A DNA stretch of 64,000 bases from RHLJ01 sp965247355 (GTDB lineage: Bacteria > Bacteroidota > Rhodothermia > Balneolales > Balneolaceae): NCBI GenBank assembly GCA_965247355.1, contig OZ252011.1, positions 806,001-870,000 of the forward strand. Direction: 5' to 3'. A model generated the notes under the pieces. It made no database searches, was not told where the DNA came from, and saw nothing but the letters and a program-made list of their open reading frames with translations. A program made the position numbers and the translations under genes. Below, in pieces: positions 1 to 9,919 of this stretch. Position 1 is the first letter of the stretch; every line of letters begins with the position of its first letter.

Positions 1-1321
1 TCTCTTCTGTAATAAAATGGGCTAGTTCAGCCTGGTTAATTTTTATTGTGTATGGATTCGGATAATGAACCGTTTGATTAGATTTACTCAATTCCAGTTT
101 CGAAGTGTTTAAAAGCTCTTCGAAGGTTACTTCTTTGGGATTGAAACCAAATGATTCAATAAACCCTACAAAGTGATTATTGGCGAAGCGGAATTTTCCG
201 TCATTGTCCAGAATTCCAATGAAATCTTCAGAGTAGGTCATCATGTAGCGGTTTTTCCATTCTTCAAGAATGATTTTTTCTACATTGATTTTCTGATACC
301 GATTCAGAGTCACCCGAATGTTTTCAAGCGTTTCCTGCATCACCTCAAATTCTGGTAATTCTACATTACGGATAGGATGATCAAAATTCAGATTACTGAT
401 GTGTTCAACATCACCAAGTATTTGAGCGATTGGTTTATTCATCCTGAGACTTACATACCAACTAAAAGAAACCATTAATGCAAGAATACCCAGACCGGCA
501 AATAGAGAGAATAGAACAAGCCTGTTAACAGGTTCGAGAATGAAATCATCGTCAACAGCAATAAGATGCCAAAAGGGGATGGTCTCAAAGCGGGAAGACA
601 TTACAAACCAGGTGTTGCTATTGAAAGAAATTTCGGTTTCTTCTGAATAGCTTGCATCTCCAAAAAGCTCTGAAGGGAAAGTGAAATCATCCAGAACAAT
701 ATGTTCACCCAAATCACTTACAATATTTGCACGATATCTACCATCTCCTAATGGGATATCAACTAATTCGTAGGTCAACCTCTTGGCATCAAAAAACATA
801 TTCAGTGTAAAAAGGAGTTGGTCTCCTGAGGCTAAGTCAATCTGAATTACTCTTTGTGCAATAAAAATATCGATGGCATCAGTGGTATCAGGTAACCAGG
901 CGACATTAATCCTGGGATCTATGCGAGATTCATACCATTCATCAACAGAAGTTGGGAAATCAGTTCCCTGATAAATCGTACGGGTGAAATCCAGCATTTC
1001 ATCTGAACCTTCTTCTGCTAAAGTTATTCGCACTAATCCTGGTGTATAATTAATTGCTCCTCGGACAATACTTTCTGTTTGAGCGGGATTTGAACTGATA
1101 TTCTCAGAAAGGACCGTAGTTGCATTCAGCCAGTTGCGTAGGGTTTCATCTGTTCGCCTCAGTGAGTATTCCTGTAGCTGAGATACAATGGTAGTACGTT
1201 CGTTGATAATTGCTTCTCTGTATTTTGGACGCACAAATAGCAGTACCAAAGCATAAGCGAGAAGAATTAAGCAAGAGGTAATGAGAAAGATTCGGTTTCG
1301 TAGAGTAAGTTTTCTGTACAT
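1..1321 (-). CDS. Membrane sensor protein with HAMP and PAS domains (5' part only)
   Basis: The reverse strand reads open from an ATG at 1321 to the left edge, so about 440 residues are visible and the C-terminus is outside. A first membrane segment lies at about residues 8-27. It is followed by an extracytoplasmic sensing domain of about 235 residues (dCache-like in length and position), a second membrane segment at about 264-288 (FAGLGILALMVSF), a HAMP-like linker, and a PAS-type domain starting near residue 345 (SEDFIGILDNDGKFRFANN). This is the input half of a histidine kinase, diguanylate cyclase or SpoIIE-type phosphatase; the output domain is not visible. The ligand cannot be inferred. 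Reading frame and topology are clear; the exact family is not. Confidence 0.8.
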   Translation of the reverse strand, partial: MYRKLTLRNRIFLITSCLILLAYALVLLFVRPKYREAIINERTTIVSQLQEYSLRRTDETLRNWLNATTVLSENISSNPAQTESIVRGAINYTPGLVRITLAEEGSDEMLDFTRTIYQGTDFPTSVDEWYESRIDPRINVAWLPDTTDAIDIFIAQRVIQIDLASGDQLLFTLNMFFDAKRLTYELVDIPLGDGRYRANIVSDLGEHIVLDDFTFPSELFGDASYSEETEISFNSNTWFVMSSRFETIPFWHLIAVDDDFILEPVNRLVLFSLFAGLGILALMVSFSWYVSLRMNKPIAQILGDVEHISNLNFDHPIRNVELPEFEVMQETLENIRVTLNRYQKINVEKIILEEWKNRYMMTYSEDFIGILDNDGKFRFANNHFVGFIESFGFNPKEVTFEELLNTSKLELSKSNQTVHYPNPYTIKINQAELAHFITEE

Positions 1322-1520
1322 GACGAATATTTGAGATCAAATTTCCGTCTATCCTGCATTAAATGCGATTAGAATCATCTTATGTTAATCGCTAAAATTA
1401 AGAAGTTATAAGGATTCGTATGGTAATAAGAGTATCAGGCTAAATTAAAATGCTAAGGGTGGGAGTGGAGTAGAGGGACGAATAGCTGGACCCATTATTT
1501 AAATATAAAAACCCATTAAC

Positions 1521-1547
1521 AAAAAAAGGCTCCGATTGGAGCCTTTT
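1521..1547 (-). terminator. Rho-independent terminator of the metalloprotease gene
   Basis: GGCTCC-GATT-GGAGCC forms a 6-bp G+C-rich stem (1528-1533 with 1538-1543), extended by A/T pairs and flanked by an A-run on the left and a T-run on the right. It lies 7 bases past the metalloprotease stop codon. The flanking A and T runs would let it work in both directions. Confidence 0.85.
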
Positions 1548-1553
1548 CTACGA

Positions 1554-4004
1554 TTAATCTTCGTCAAGGATTTCATTTATTCGAGCAGTTACATCATCAA
1601 GGTGAGCTCTGCTTGCACGGTCCCTTATATTTGAACGAGCGCTTCGAATATCTGTTCTGAGCTGAATTAACTCTGCTCTTAGTGCTGGCCTGATATCAGA
1701 ATCTTTGATATCTAAATCCGGGGAGCCAAATCTTCCTTCCAGTACATCGTCTTCAAACATAGTATGAATATAGCTTATGTATTCTCTTTGAAGTGATCGT
1801 CGATAGGCATCAATGCTTTGACTCTGGTACACTTCGCTCCAAATTCCTCTTCTTAAATCTTCAAGCATTTCAAGGAGGGTATAGGCATCATCATCAAAAG
1901 CTTCCTGTTCGGAAAGACGAGTCATTACCCCGGCATTCATGGTTGAACGAAGGATACCAGCTTGGAGGTTTTTAATTCTTTCAACTGCCCCGGCATGTTC
2001 TATACGACGTAGAATTTCTTCGTCTAACAACCAAGTAGGAGTAGAAAAAGCATGTTCGTTCAAAAATTCCATTGCCTGAATCTGGTAGTCTTTGTCAACC
2101 GGGGTATATACCCAACCACTTTGATCAGAAGTTTTTCTGGTTTGATACACACCTCCAATATTTGTGGCAACATGACGTGCATAGCGAGACCATTGACCAA
2201 CCAATTCACGGTAGATTTCTTCAAGCTCGGTATAATCTTCTCCCGGCTCTGAAGTCCATTCAATCAGATTTGGAACTACTCGTTTCAAATTCATCAAACC
2301 ATAGGTACTTGCTTTAACCGGATCATTAGAAAGGTCTTCGGTTTGAGCAGAAGGATCATATCCTGTAGAAGAAGCAAAGCGATAAACAGGATCTCCTGCT
2401 TTTTCTTCAATCCATTCATCCAGGATTGGTTTCTCATCTTCCGGAGTTTCAGCTCCTGGAATAACCCGGTACCCCCAATTCACAGAATATTTGTCATAAG
2501 GACCTATCTTGCGAATAAATCGAATGTTCTCATCACCAGGCTGAGCAATATAATTCTGACGAGCATATTCCATTATTGTAGTAGCAATTCCCCATTCCTG
2601 AGTAAATTTTCCTGAACGCAGGGAATCAACCGGATATGCAGAACTGGATTGCATGTTATGTGGAAGTCCAATTGCATGGCCAATCTCATGAGAAATTACT
2701 CTTCTCATTGTTTCACCAATTAACTCGTCAGGTAGTTGAAGCGATCTTGCTGCAGGATTAGCAGCTCCTGTTTCAATCATAAGGCGATTCCGATAAGAGC
2801 GCATGTGGTTATGATACCAAACAATATCACTTTCTATGATTTCCCCTGATCTTGGATCAGATACACTTGGTCCAACTGCATTTCGAACGGTACTTGCCAC
2901 CCATCGGATAGTGGAATATCGAATATCTTCAGGACTCCAATCCGGATCTTCTTCAGGAGTAGGAGGTAGTTTAGGTACTACAGCATTTTTAAATCCGGCA
3001 GCTTCAAAAGCTTCATTCCAATCTAATACCCCCTGAATAATATATGAACGGTATTTCTCAGGTGTAGCTGGATCTAAGTAGTAAACAATCGGTTTTACCG
3101 GCTCAACCAATTCACCTCTGGCATATGCTTCAGGATCTTTTGGTTCCAATCTCCATCGGCGGATATATTCTTTAGTCTCCGCTTTTGGGGCTTCAGAACT
3201 ATAATCAATCTGACGGATAGAGAAGAACCCAACCCTGTAATCAGCGTAACGCTTCATCATAGGTTCTTCAGGAAGTAATACCATAGATTGACTGGTCAAC
3301 ATGGTCAATGTTTGAGCATCAGTACCTGATGGAGGATTCGCAGCTATGTAGGTCATGAGTTGGCGAACCTCAATATTCTCAGGAAAACTTTTGATGGACT
3401 CAACCATGCTTCGGTCTGAATCTAACCGGCGCACCTGATACTGTCTTCGCTGCCAGGTTGAAAGTCCGCTTATAGCTTCAATATCATCATTAAAGAAATC
3501 GGTAACATCAATAACTACTCCTGAAGAATCCTCGCTCAATGCTTCTATATCAAAGGTGGCAAGTACAGGTTCAAAATTATTGGCATAAACAGAACTTAAT
3601 ACGGGATCATCTTCATCAGCTACCGCATTGTAGGATTTTTTTCGGATGAGGATCCGGTCTTTATTCCTGGTGAAGGAAATTACCTGCTCTTCCGATTTAG
3701 AACCTGCAGAATTAAAACCTGAGAATCCAGGAGGCACCCCGGCAACGCGACTAACGAGTAGCATTTCGCGACCGATTAATTCATTCGGAATTTCAAAAAA
3801 GATATCCTCCTCTTGCTGATAGACATTGAAAAGTCCTTCGTCTTTTTCAGCAGAAGATTTAATTACATCAGAAAAGGGTTTAATCCCTTCACTGGAAGAA
3901 GGTTTTGCCTGGCGAGGACTGGAAGAGGAAGCGGTACTTTTTGCTCCTGTACATCCCACCAATAAAAGAGAGAGAATAATGAGTGAATACTTTGTAAATC
4001 CCAT
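1554..4004 (-). CDS. Zinc-dependent metalloprotease lipoprotein (DUF5117/DUF4953 type)
   Basis: An 816-residue exported lipoprotein. The N-terminus is a SpII signal with lipobox LLVGC (Cys18). Residues 439-449 read HEIGHAIGLPH, the extended HExxHxxGxxH zinc site of metzincin peptidases; Glu440 would be the general base. The N-terminal half (about 45-200) and the region just before the zinc site match my recollection of the large Bacteroidota family annotated with DUF5118, DUF5117 and DUF4953, and the length is usual for it. It probably acts in the periplasm or on an outer-membrane face; the substrate is unknown. It is monocistronic, divergent from ald, and followed by a strong terminator. Confidence 0.88.
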   Translation of the reverse strand: MGFTKYSLIILSLLLVGCTGAKSTASSSSPRQAKPSSSEGIKPFSDVIKSSAEKDEGLFNVYQQEEDIFFEIPNELIGREMLLVSRVAGVPPGFSGFNSAGSKSEEQVISFTRNKDRILIRKKSYNAVADEDDPVLSSVYANNFEPVLATFDIEALSEDSSGVVIDVTDFFNDDIEAISGLSTWQRRQYQVRRLDSDRSMVESIKSFPENIEVRQLMTYIAANPPSGTDAQTLTMLTSQSMVLLPEEPMMKRYADYRVGFFSIRQIDYSSEAPKAETKEYIRRWRLEPKDPEAYARGELVEPVKPIVYYLDPATPEKYRSYIIQGVLDWNEAFEAAGFKNAVVPKLPPTPEEDPDWSPEDIRYSTIRWVASTVRNAVGPSVSDPRSGEIIESDIVWYHNHMRSYRNRLMIETGAANPAARSLQLPDELIGETMRRVISHEIGHAIGLPHNMQSSSAYPVDSLRSGKFTQEWGIATTIMEYARQNYIAQPGDENIRFIRKIGPYDKYSVNWGYRVIPGAETPEDEKPILDEWIEEKAGDPVYRFASSTGYDPSAQTEDLSNDPVKASTYGLMNLKRVVPNLIEWTSEPGEDYTELEEIYRELVGQWSRYARHVATNIGGVYQTRKTSDQSGWVYTPVDKDYQIQAMEFLNEHAFSTPTWLLDEEILRRIEHAGAVERIKNLQAGILRSTMNAGVMTRLSEQEAFDDDAYTLLEMLEDLRRGIWSEVYQSQSIDAYRRSLQREYISYIHTMFEDDVLEGRFGSPDLDIKDSDIRPALRAELIQLRTDIRSARSNIRDRASRAHLDDVTARINEILDED

Positions 4005-4190
4005 TGTATAATTTTAAATAAAGTTAATACGGATAGATAAAAACAACTTTTCCTTTCCAAAAGCGGTTTAACAATTAATAACAAAGAAAGGGAAGATTCG
4101 AAAAATTGAAGAAATTTTTTCAAAGCTATAAATCAAAAAAGCGCTACCTTAAGAGTCTGAAATCATAAACGAATATAAAATTATCAGACC

Positions 4191-5306
4191 ATGATTATTG
4201 GCGTTCCTAAAGAAATTAAAACCCATGAAAACAGAGTAGCACTTCAACCCGGAGGTGCACTCCAAATGAAAAGGCATGGACATGAGGTATTAATTCAAAA
4301 AGATGCGGGGTTAGGCAGCGGTTTTACTAATAAAATGTATGAAGATGCAGGTGCTGTTATTTTAGATGATGTAGACGCTCTATGGGAAAAAGCCGAAATG
4401 ATCATGAAAGTGAAGGAGCCTATCGCAGAAGAATATCCACGTATGAGAGAAGGACAAGTTCTGTTCACATATTTTCACTTTGCTGCTGATGAAGCCTTAA
4501 CTAAGGCGGTTATTGACTCGAAATGCATTGCTATTGCTTACGAAACTGTAGAAAAAGCAGACGGTTCACTTCCGTTATTAATTCCTATGAGCGAAGTAGC
4601 AGGACGAATGGCTGCTCAGGAAGGAGCCGTATACCTCGAAAAACCAAAAGGTGGACGTGGAATGTTGATGGGAGGAATCCCCGGTGTTCAACCCGCTAAA
4701 GTACTGGTTCTTGGTGGAGGAATAGTAGGTGTGAATGCAGCAAAAATTGCTGCCGGAATGGGTGCTGATACAACCATCATGGATATTAACATGAGCAGAC
4801 TTCGCTATCTGGATGATGTAATGCCTAAAAATGTACACACCTTCTTTTCTTCTGAAGCAAATATTCGGGCATTGCTCCCAAGTATTGATTTGATTATTGG
4901 AGCGGTTCTGAAACCGGGAGCGAAAGCACCACATCTTATAACCAAAGAAATGTTGAAAGAAATGCGTCCTGGTACGGTACTAGTGGATGTAGCAATAGAC
5001 CAGGGTGGATGTTTCGAAACTTCAAAGCCAACTACTCACAAAGACCCGGTATATTTTATAGAAGATGTTGTGCACTACTGCGTGGCCAATATGCCTGGCG
5101 CTGTACCTTATACTTCTACTCTTGGCTTGACCAATGTAACCTTACCCTATGCAACTGCATTAGCAAATAAAGGCTGGAAAAAAGCCCTCAATGATGACCC
5201 AGAGTTAAAAATGGGGCTTAACATTGCCAATGGTACTATCGTTTATGAAGATGTAGCCAATGCCTTTGGTATGAGCTGGGAGCCGGTGGAGATTGTGTTA
5301 AACTAA
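4191..5306 (+). CDS. ald: Alanine dehydrogenase
   Basis: NAD-dependent oxidative deamination of L-alanine to pyruvate and ammonia (EC 1.4.1.1), or the reverse, in the cytoplasm. At 371 residues it has full family length. The residues known for this family fall at the expected numbers: Arg15, Lys75 and His96 for substrate binding and catalysis, Asp270 as the catalytic acid, the Rossmann motif GGGIVG at 175-180, and Asp198 at the end of the second beta strand for the adenosine ribose. It starts with ATG 186 bases from the divergent metalloprotease gene and ends before a hairpin terminator, so it appears monocistronic. Confidence 0.97.
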   Translation: MIIGVPKEIKTHENRVALQPGGALQMKRHGHEVLIQKDAGLGSGFTNKMYEDAGAVILDDVDALWEKAEMIMKVKEPIAEEYPRMREGQVLFTYFHFAADEALTKAVIDSKCIAIAYETVEKADGSLPLLIPMSEVAGRMAAQEGAVYLEKPKGGRGMLMGGIPGVQPAKVLVLGGGIVGVNAAKIAAGMGADTTIMDINMSRLRYLDDVMPKNVHTFFSSEANIRALLPSIDLIIGAVLKPGAKAPHLITKEMLKEMRPGTVLVDVAIDQGGCFETSKPTTHKDPVYFIEDVVHYCVANMPGAVPYTSTLGLTNVTLPYATALANKGWKKALNDDPELKMGLNIANGTIVYEDVANAFGMSWEPVEIVLN

Positions 5307-5353
5307 ATTATTATCCTAAACCTGAGCCCGGAAACTAAACTTGATGAGTTTTT

Positions 5354-5381
5354 AAAGTCAGATTTTTTATCCGGCTTTTTT
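5354..5381 (+). terminator. Terminator downstream of ald
   Basis: A ten-pair stem (5354-5363 with 5369-5378; one mismatch and one G-U pair) closes a T-rich loop and runs into a T-tract, 48 bases past the ald stop. Confidence 0.65.
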
Positions 5382-5528
5382 GTGCCCTAGTTAATATCGT
5401 TAGGTTTATTCGAAATCTATTACTTTTTCGGAATTTGAAATTAATCTTTTCTTATTATGTTATTTCAAACTCCTGAAACCGGAGTTCTTGTTAGAAATTA
5501 TAATTCAGAAAAAACAATCAGGGTACAG

Positions 5529-8500
5529 ATGAAAAAAGGACTATTAATAATTGTAGCTTTAATTGCTTTTCCCACCAGTTCGCTATCTCAAACTACTTCT
5601 GGAGAAAATATAATTAAGAATGGTGATTTTTCTTTGGAAAGTGACTGGTTTTTTATAGATGGCCTTTTTGAAGGAAGTATCGGAGGTATAGAAAACGGTG
5701 AGTATGCAATTTCTAATATTACTGGGAATGGTGACATATATGTCTTGCAAGTTGAACAACCCTTCAATCAACAACAAACAGATTCAATTTATACTGGTCC
5801 TTATCAAGTATCATTCGATGCAAGAACGTCTACTGGTGAAAAAGATATAAATGTTTTTTTTGGACAACTAGGTGGTAATTGGGTTAATTATTTCGATCAA
5901 GAAAAAAGGAGGGTAACAATTGATACAGTAATGTCTAATTATATACTTAAGACATTTATTGAAGAGACTTGGACAGAGATGAGACTCGCTTTCGAAGTTA
6001 ATTCTAGTGGAGAGGATTTCTTCTTGGATAACGTAGAATTAACAAGATTGCCTTTTATTAGGCCTGATAATCCATTATTTGATCTAACTGTAGAAACTGG
6101 TTTGGTAACTATTTCGATCACTGATCAAGGGGCAGATTCTTATGATATTTATTTCTCAGACTCTACATTTACTTCTCCGGAAGAAGGACAACATATTGGA
6201 ACTATTGATAGTTTGTTTTTAGCTCATTCTGTAGTCGTCCCAAATTCTACACTCTCGACTAGTATCACTGGATATTATGGTGTTATTGCTAAATCTGAAT
6301 CGGGAGTTCCAAGTGAAATGACGATAAGTTCTGTTGAAATACAGACTGGAGTTCGAGAAGCTATGATAGCTGAATTAACGCAAAATGAAATGGATCAAAT
6401 ATTGGATGCAATGTCAGAAAATGAAATTCCTGATGCGTCAAGTATTAAAAATTATTTTTCCGATGTTTATAAGCCTTTCGAAGTTAATGAATCGAATAAT
6501 ACGGCAATTTTTGGTGATGGTATTAGTAATGATAGTGATTTATCGGGTAAATTTTGGATTGGTCATGAGTCAGTAACAGAATCAAAATACTTGATACTCT
6601 ACGCTGAAATTGTTGATGATATCCTAAATTTTACACCAAATGATAGTGATGGAAATTACGGGTGGAATTTTGACTCCTGGGATATAGGAATTGGAGCTTA
6701 TGAGCCCGCCTCGAATGTTACGGGAACAAATCATCAGGATTTTCAAACTGGCACTGAACCTGATTACCAATTTAGAGCGGGTCTTTTTAATGATAATTCA
6801 GGATTTATAGTTGGATTTAATCCTGAAATAAGTGATGCAAATTTCGTTTACTCTCAAACAGTAGGCGAAGTAACCGAAAATGGGTACAGATTACTTACTG
6901 TATTAAATACAGCCAGATTAAGCATTCCCTTTACGAATAATGCAGGGTTTTCTTTTCCAACCGGTTCAAACATCACAACTGTTCCCTTTAATATTGTTTT
7001 AAATGATAATGATGGTATGGATCGTGAAACTGCGGCTGCTTGGTCTGACAGGTCAACAGGTCAATGGTTCAATACCCCAAGTGAATGGGGGGTAGCAACA
7101 CTGCTGGGAAAAGTAGCTTTAAACCCTTTTCCGAAACCATCATATTCAGTCGGAGATACTATGAATTTTGGGGGTAATTTTGCTGAATTCGATCTGGGAA
7201 CTAATTTAGGTGGCGGAGATGGATGGTTTTTTGATAACGTAAATGGTCCATCAACCTATGATATAGTGAATGATTCACAAGATGGTGATGGTAAAGCAGT
7301 CCAGGCTAATATAAATCATGATGGTGGTGAAGACATTTGGAGGGCACAAATTGTAAATGAGCCTTTTTATGTTGGAAGTCAGGATTTGATTAAAGTTTCC
7401 TTTTGGATGAAGGCCGATCAGGTAGGCAGAATTGCAGAAGCATTTATAGGGCTTCCTGAAGAGGGTAATTATGCAGAGGTAGCTACCCAAAGATTTGACC
7501 TGTCTACCGTCTGGACTAAATACGAGTTAGAATATTTTACCAATGAAAATGATAGTTCCCTTGGGATGAGATTCGGTGTAAAACTAAACGCCGCTGAAAA
7601 CAATGGTGCTGCTATTTTACTGGATAATGTTCAGATTATAAAACAAGAAGCAGTTCTTACCGACCTTAAGTTTTCGGTAAATCTTGGTGTGCAAAAAGAC
7701 TTAGGCAACTTTAGCTCAGATTCAATTACCGTAGGTGCAGTGGGATCATTTAATGGATGGGATACCGGAAACCCTCTGATTCTTACGGCAGATAATGATT
7801 CTGTTTATTCAGGAACTACATTTTTGGTAAATATATCTCTTGGAGATACGGTAAGGTATAAGTTCATAATGAAAGAAGATGATACGGGCTCTTTTGAATG
7901 GGAGTCGCCAGATCCGGAAAGTGCTTCGAATATCGGAGACTTCAGTGACCGCTTCATCTTGGTTAATGATTTAGCTACTACAAGTTCTCCGGTACATTAT
8001 TTCAATGACTTCGAAAGGGCAGATCAAGATCCCGACAATTATGGAATTACGTCGATTCAGGATGCAAGAAATCTACCAATGAATACCCATGTCGCAACTC
8101 AGGGTATAGTTACTTCTATCACTTATAACTTCGTTTATATTCAGGAAGGTGATGCAGCAACTTTGATATTCAGAAGGCCATTCTTTTCTGATCAGAATTC
8201 ATTAAGCTTTGATCAGGCAATTGCCAATGGTGAAATTAATGTAGGAGATGATTTAAAAGTTTCTGGTATTACCGGAGAATTCAACGGGCAACATCAAGTC
8301 CTCAGAATTCATGGGTGGGAGGTTGTATCCAGCAGTAATCCCTTACCTGCATTACAAACTATTTCCATTAATGAATATTCGAATAATGGAGAAGAGTACG
8401 AAAGTGAGCTGGTACGAGTTCCATTTATTCGTTTAGATGAACCTGCCGATACCTTGAGAGGAGGATTCTTATATGAAGTTACAAACTTAGATTCTTCTGA

Positions 8501-9917
8501 AACGGGTTGGTTGGCCATGCAAGGTGGCTTCAACAACGAATGGGCAAATCAGGTAGCTCCAGATGGATACTTTACATTTAAAGGGGTAATTAAAGAATTC
8601 TTTGTTTCTTCCTTAGGAGGACCTGTTTATGCAATAACTCCACATGAATTAGCTGATATTGAATTAGAAGATATCTCTGATGCAACGCTTGCTATTTCAA
8701 GCTTTCCCGGGCTGCTAGGTGAAACTTTTGATTATGCTATTGGGTTAAATGATGTTGGATCTGAGACTATTGAAGCTTTAGAGTTCACTATATCGTTCGA
8801 CCCTGAAGCCGTAAATATTACTCTGGGAGATCAGACAGGTACACTAATTGATGATTTCACCTCCTTAGAGTCTAATCTGGTCTCACCAGGACAGCTTTTA
8901 ATCTCAGCGGCGGGAACAACTCCGATAACGACTTCAGGAGTATTAATGAATCTGGAAATTGAGCTTCTTAGTGGTGGAATTACAGATGTTATATTAGAAA
9001 ATATTCTCATTAATGAAGCAGCACTGGCACCCGTATATGGTGAAGTAAATGTTGTTCTCAGAAGATGTGGAGATGTCTCAGGTGATAAAACTATTTCAGC
9101 CTTAGACGCTACTTTAGTTCTTCAAAACAGTGTGAAAATTGCTGAAGTTTTCCCATTAATTGAACTCGATTCTTTAGCCGCTGATGTGACTAGTAACGGG
9201 GATATCAGCGCGTTGGATGCCGCGAGAATACTCCAATACAATGCAGGTATGATTGAGAAACTGGACTGTATTTCTCTACCGGTTAAAAAAGCACCCCAGG
9301 TTGTTAAAGCAGACTGGTCGCTTTCAGAGTCTATAGACGAAATCAATTTTGTAAAACTTGATTTTAGAAACTCTGAATTTGATGTTTTTGCACTCCAAAT
9401 GGAGATGGAAATTACTGAAGGAACTACATTTAAAAGAATTTTCGATTTACAAGATGATTGGAATATGATGGTTAACGTTCGTGAAGGAAAAACATACCTT
9501 TCTATGTATGGAGTAACTCCTTTAGAAAATAAAAATATCGAACTCGAATTTGAGAACTTAACTTCAGCTTCATCTCCGAAAATTGAAGCGAGCCTGACTC
9601 TTAATGAAAGTTCATTTGATGGTTTAACTAACCTTTCTTTGAAAGAGTTACCAACAGAGTTCAAGCTAACCCAAAATTATCCAAATCCATTTAATCCAAC
9701 TACGAACATTAATTATTCACTACCTCAAGAGGTAGACGTTCAATTAGTTGTTTTTAACTCGCTTGGACAAAGAGTGGCTACCTTGGTTAATCAGAAACAA
9801 GAGGCTGGTGTGTATACAATTTCATGGGATGCAAGTGCTGCTTCAAGTGGGGTGTATATCTACCAATTGAAAGCTGGATCAACTGTATTTACCAAGAAAA
9901 TGCTCTTAATTAAGTAA
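5529..9917 (+). CDS. Large secreted multidomain protein with CBM-like, cohesin, dockerin and T9SS sorting domains
   Basis: About 1462 residues from ATG 5529. An upstream in-frame ATG at 5457 adds 24 residues that hide the signal peptide (MKKGLLIIVALIAF...LSQ), so 5529 is preferred. Order of modules by eye: carbohydrate-binding-like jelly roll (about 25-175), an Ig/Fn3-like segment, a CBM9/DOMON-like domain (about 310-530), a second jelly roll (about 538-708), a CBM20/E-set-like domain (about 711-811), an OB-fold-like segment (about 835-930), a cohesin-like domain (about 1048-1178), a dockerin-like pair (GDVSGDKTISALDA near 1180 and ADVTSNGDISALDA near 1217), and a type IX sorting domain (NYPNPFNP near 1382, ending KKMLLIK). 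No catalytic domain is recognised, so a glycan-binding or scaffold role on the cell surface is inferred. The next gene starts two bases after the stop. Confidence 0.85.
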   Translation: MKKGLLIIVALIAFPTSSLSQTTSGENIIKNGDFSLESDWFFIDGLFEGSIGGIENGEYAISNITGNGDIYVLQVEQPFNQQQTDSIYTGPYQVSFDARTSTGEKDINVFFGQLGGNWVNYFDQEKRRVTIDTVMSNYILKTFIEETWTEMRLAFEVNSSGEDFFLDNVELTRLPFIRPDNPLFDLTVETGLVTISITDQGADSYDIYFSDSTFTSPEEGQHIGTIDSLFLAHSVVVPNSTLSTSITGYYGVIAKSESGVPSEMTISSVEIQTGVREAMIAELTQNEMDQILDAMSENEIPDASSIKNYFSDVYKPFEVNESNNTAIFGDGISNDSDLSGKFWIGHESVTESKYLILYAEIVDDILNFTPNDSDGNYGWNFDSWDIGIGAYEPASNVTGTNHQDFQTGTEPDYQFRAGLFNDNSGFIVGFNPEISDANFVYSQTVGEVTENGYRLLTVLNTARLSIPFTNNAGFSFPTGSNITTVPFNIVLNDNDGMDRETAAAWSDRSTGQWFNTPSEWGVATLLGKVALNPFPKPSYSVGDTMNFGGNFAEFDLGTNLGGGDGWFFDNVNGPSTYDIVNDSQDGDGKAVQANINHDGGEDIWRAQIVNEPFYVGSQDLIKVSFWMKADQVGRIAEAFIGLPEEGNYAEVATQRFDLSTVWTKYELEYFTNENDSSLGMRFGVKLNAAENNGAAILLDNVQIIKQEAVLTDLKFSVNLGVQKDLGNFSSDSITVGAVGSFNGWDTGNPLILTADNDSVYSGTTFLVNISLGDTVRYKFIMKEDDTGSFEWESPDPESASNIGDFSDRFILVNDLATTSSPVHYFNDFERADQDPDNYGITSIQDARNLPMNTHVATQGIVTSITYNFVYIQEGDAATLIFRRPFFSDQNSLSFDQAIANGEINVGDDLKVSGITGEFNGQHQVLRIHGWEVVSSSNPLPALQTISINEYSNNGEEYESELVRVPFIRLDEPADTLRGGFLYEVTNLDSSETGWLAMQGGFNNEWANQVAPDGYFTFKGVIKEFFVSSLGGPVYAITPHELADIELEDISDATLAISSFPGLLGETFDYAIGLNDVGSETIEALEFTISFDPEAVNITLGDQTGTLIDDFTSLESNLVSPGQLLISAAGTTPITTSGVLMNLEIELLSGGITDVILENILINEAALAPVYGEVNVVLRRCGDVSGDKTISALDATLVLQNSVKIAEVFPLIELDSLAADVTSNGDISALDAARILQYNAGMIEKLDCISLPVKKAPQVVKADWSLSESIDEINFVKLDFRNSEFDVFALQMEMEITEGTTFKRIFDLQDDWNMMVNVREGKTYLSMYGVTPLENKNIELEFENLTSASSPKIEASLTLNESSFDGLTNLSLKELPTEFKLTQNYPNPFNPTTNINYSLPQEVDVQLVVFNSLGQRVATLVNQKQEAGVYTISWDASAASSGVYIYQLKAGSTVFTKKMLLIK

Positions 9918-9919
9918 CC

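Noticed and set aside
9122..9664. 180-residue minus-strand ORF inside the dockerin/sorting-domain region
   Set aside because: Antisense to recognised domains; an artefact of codon composition.
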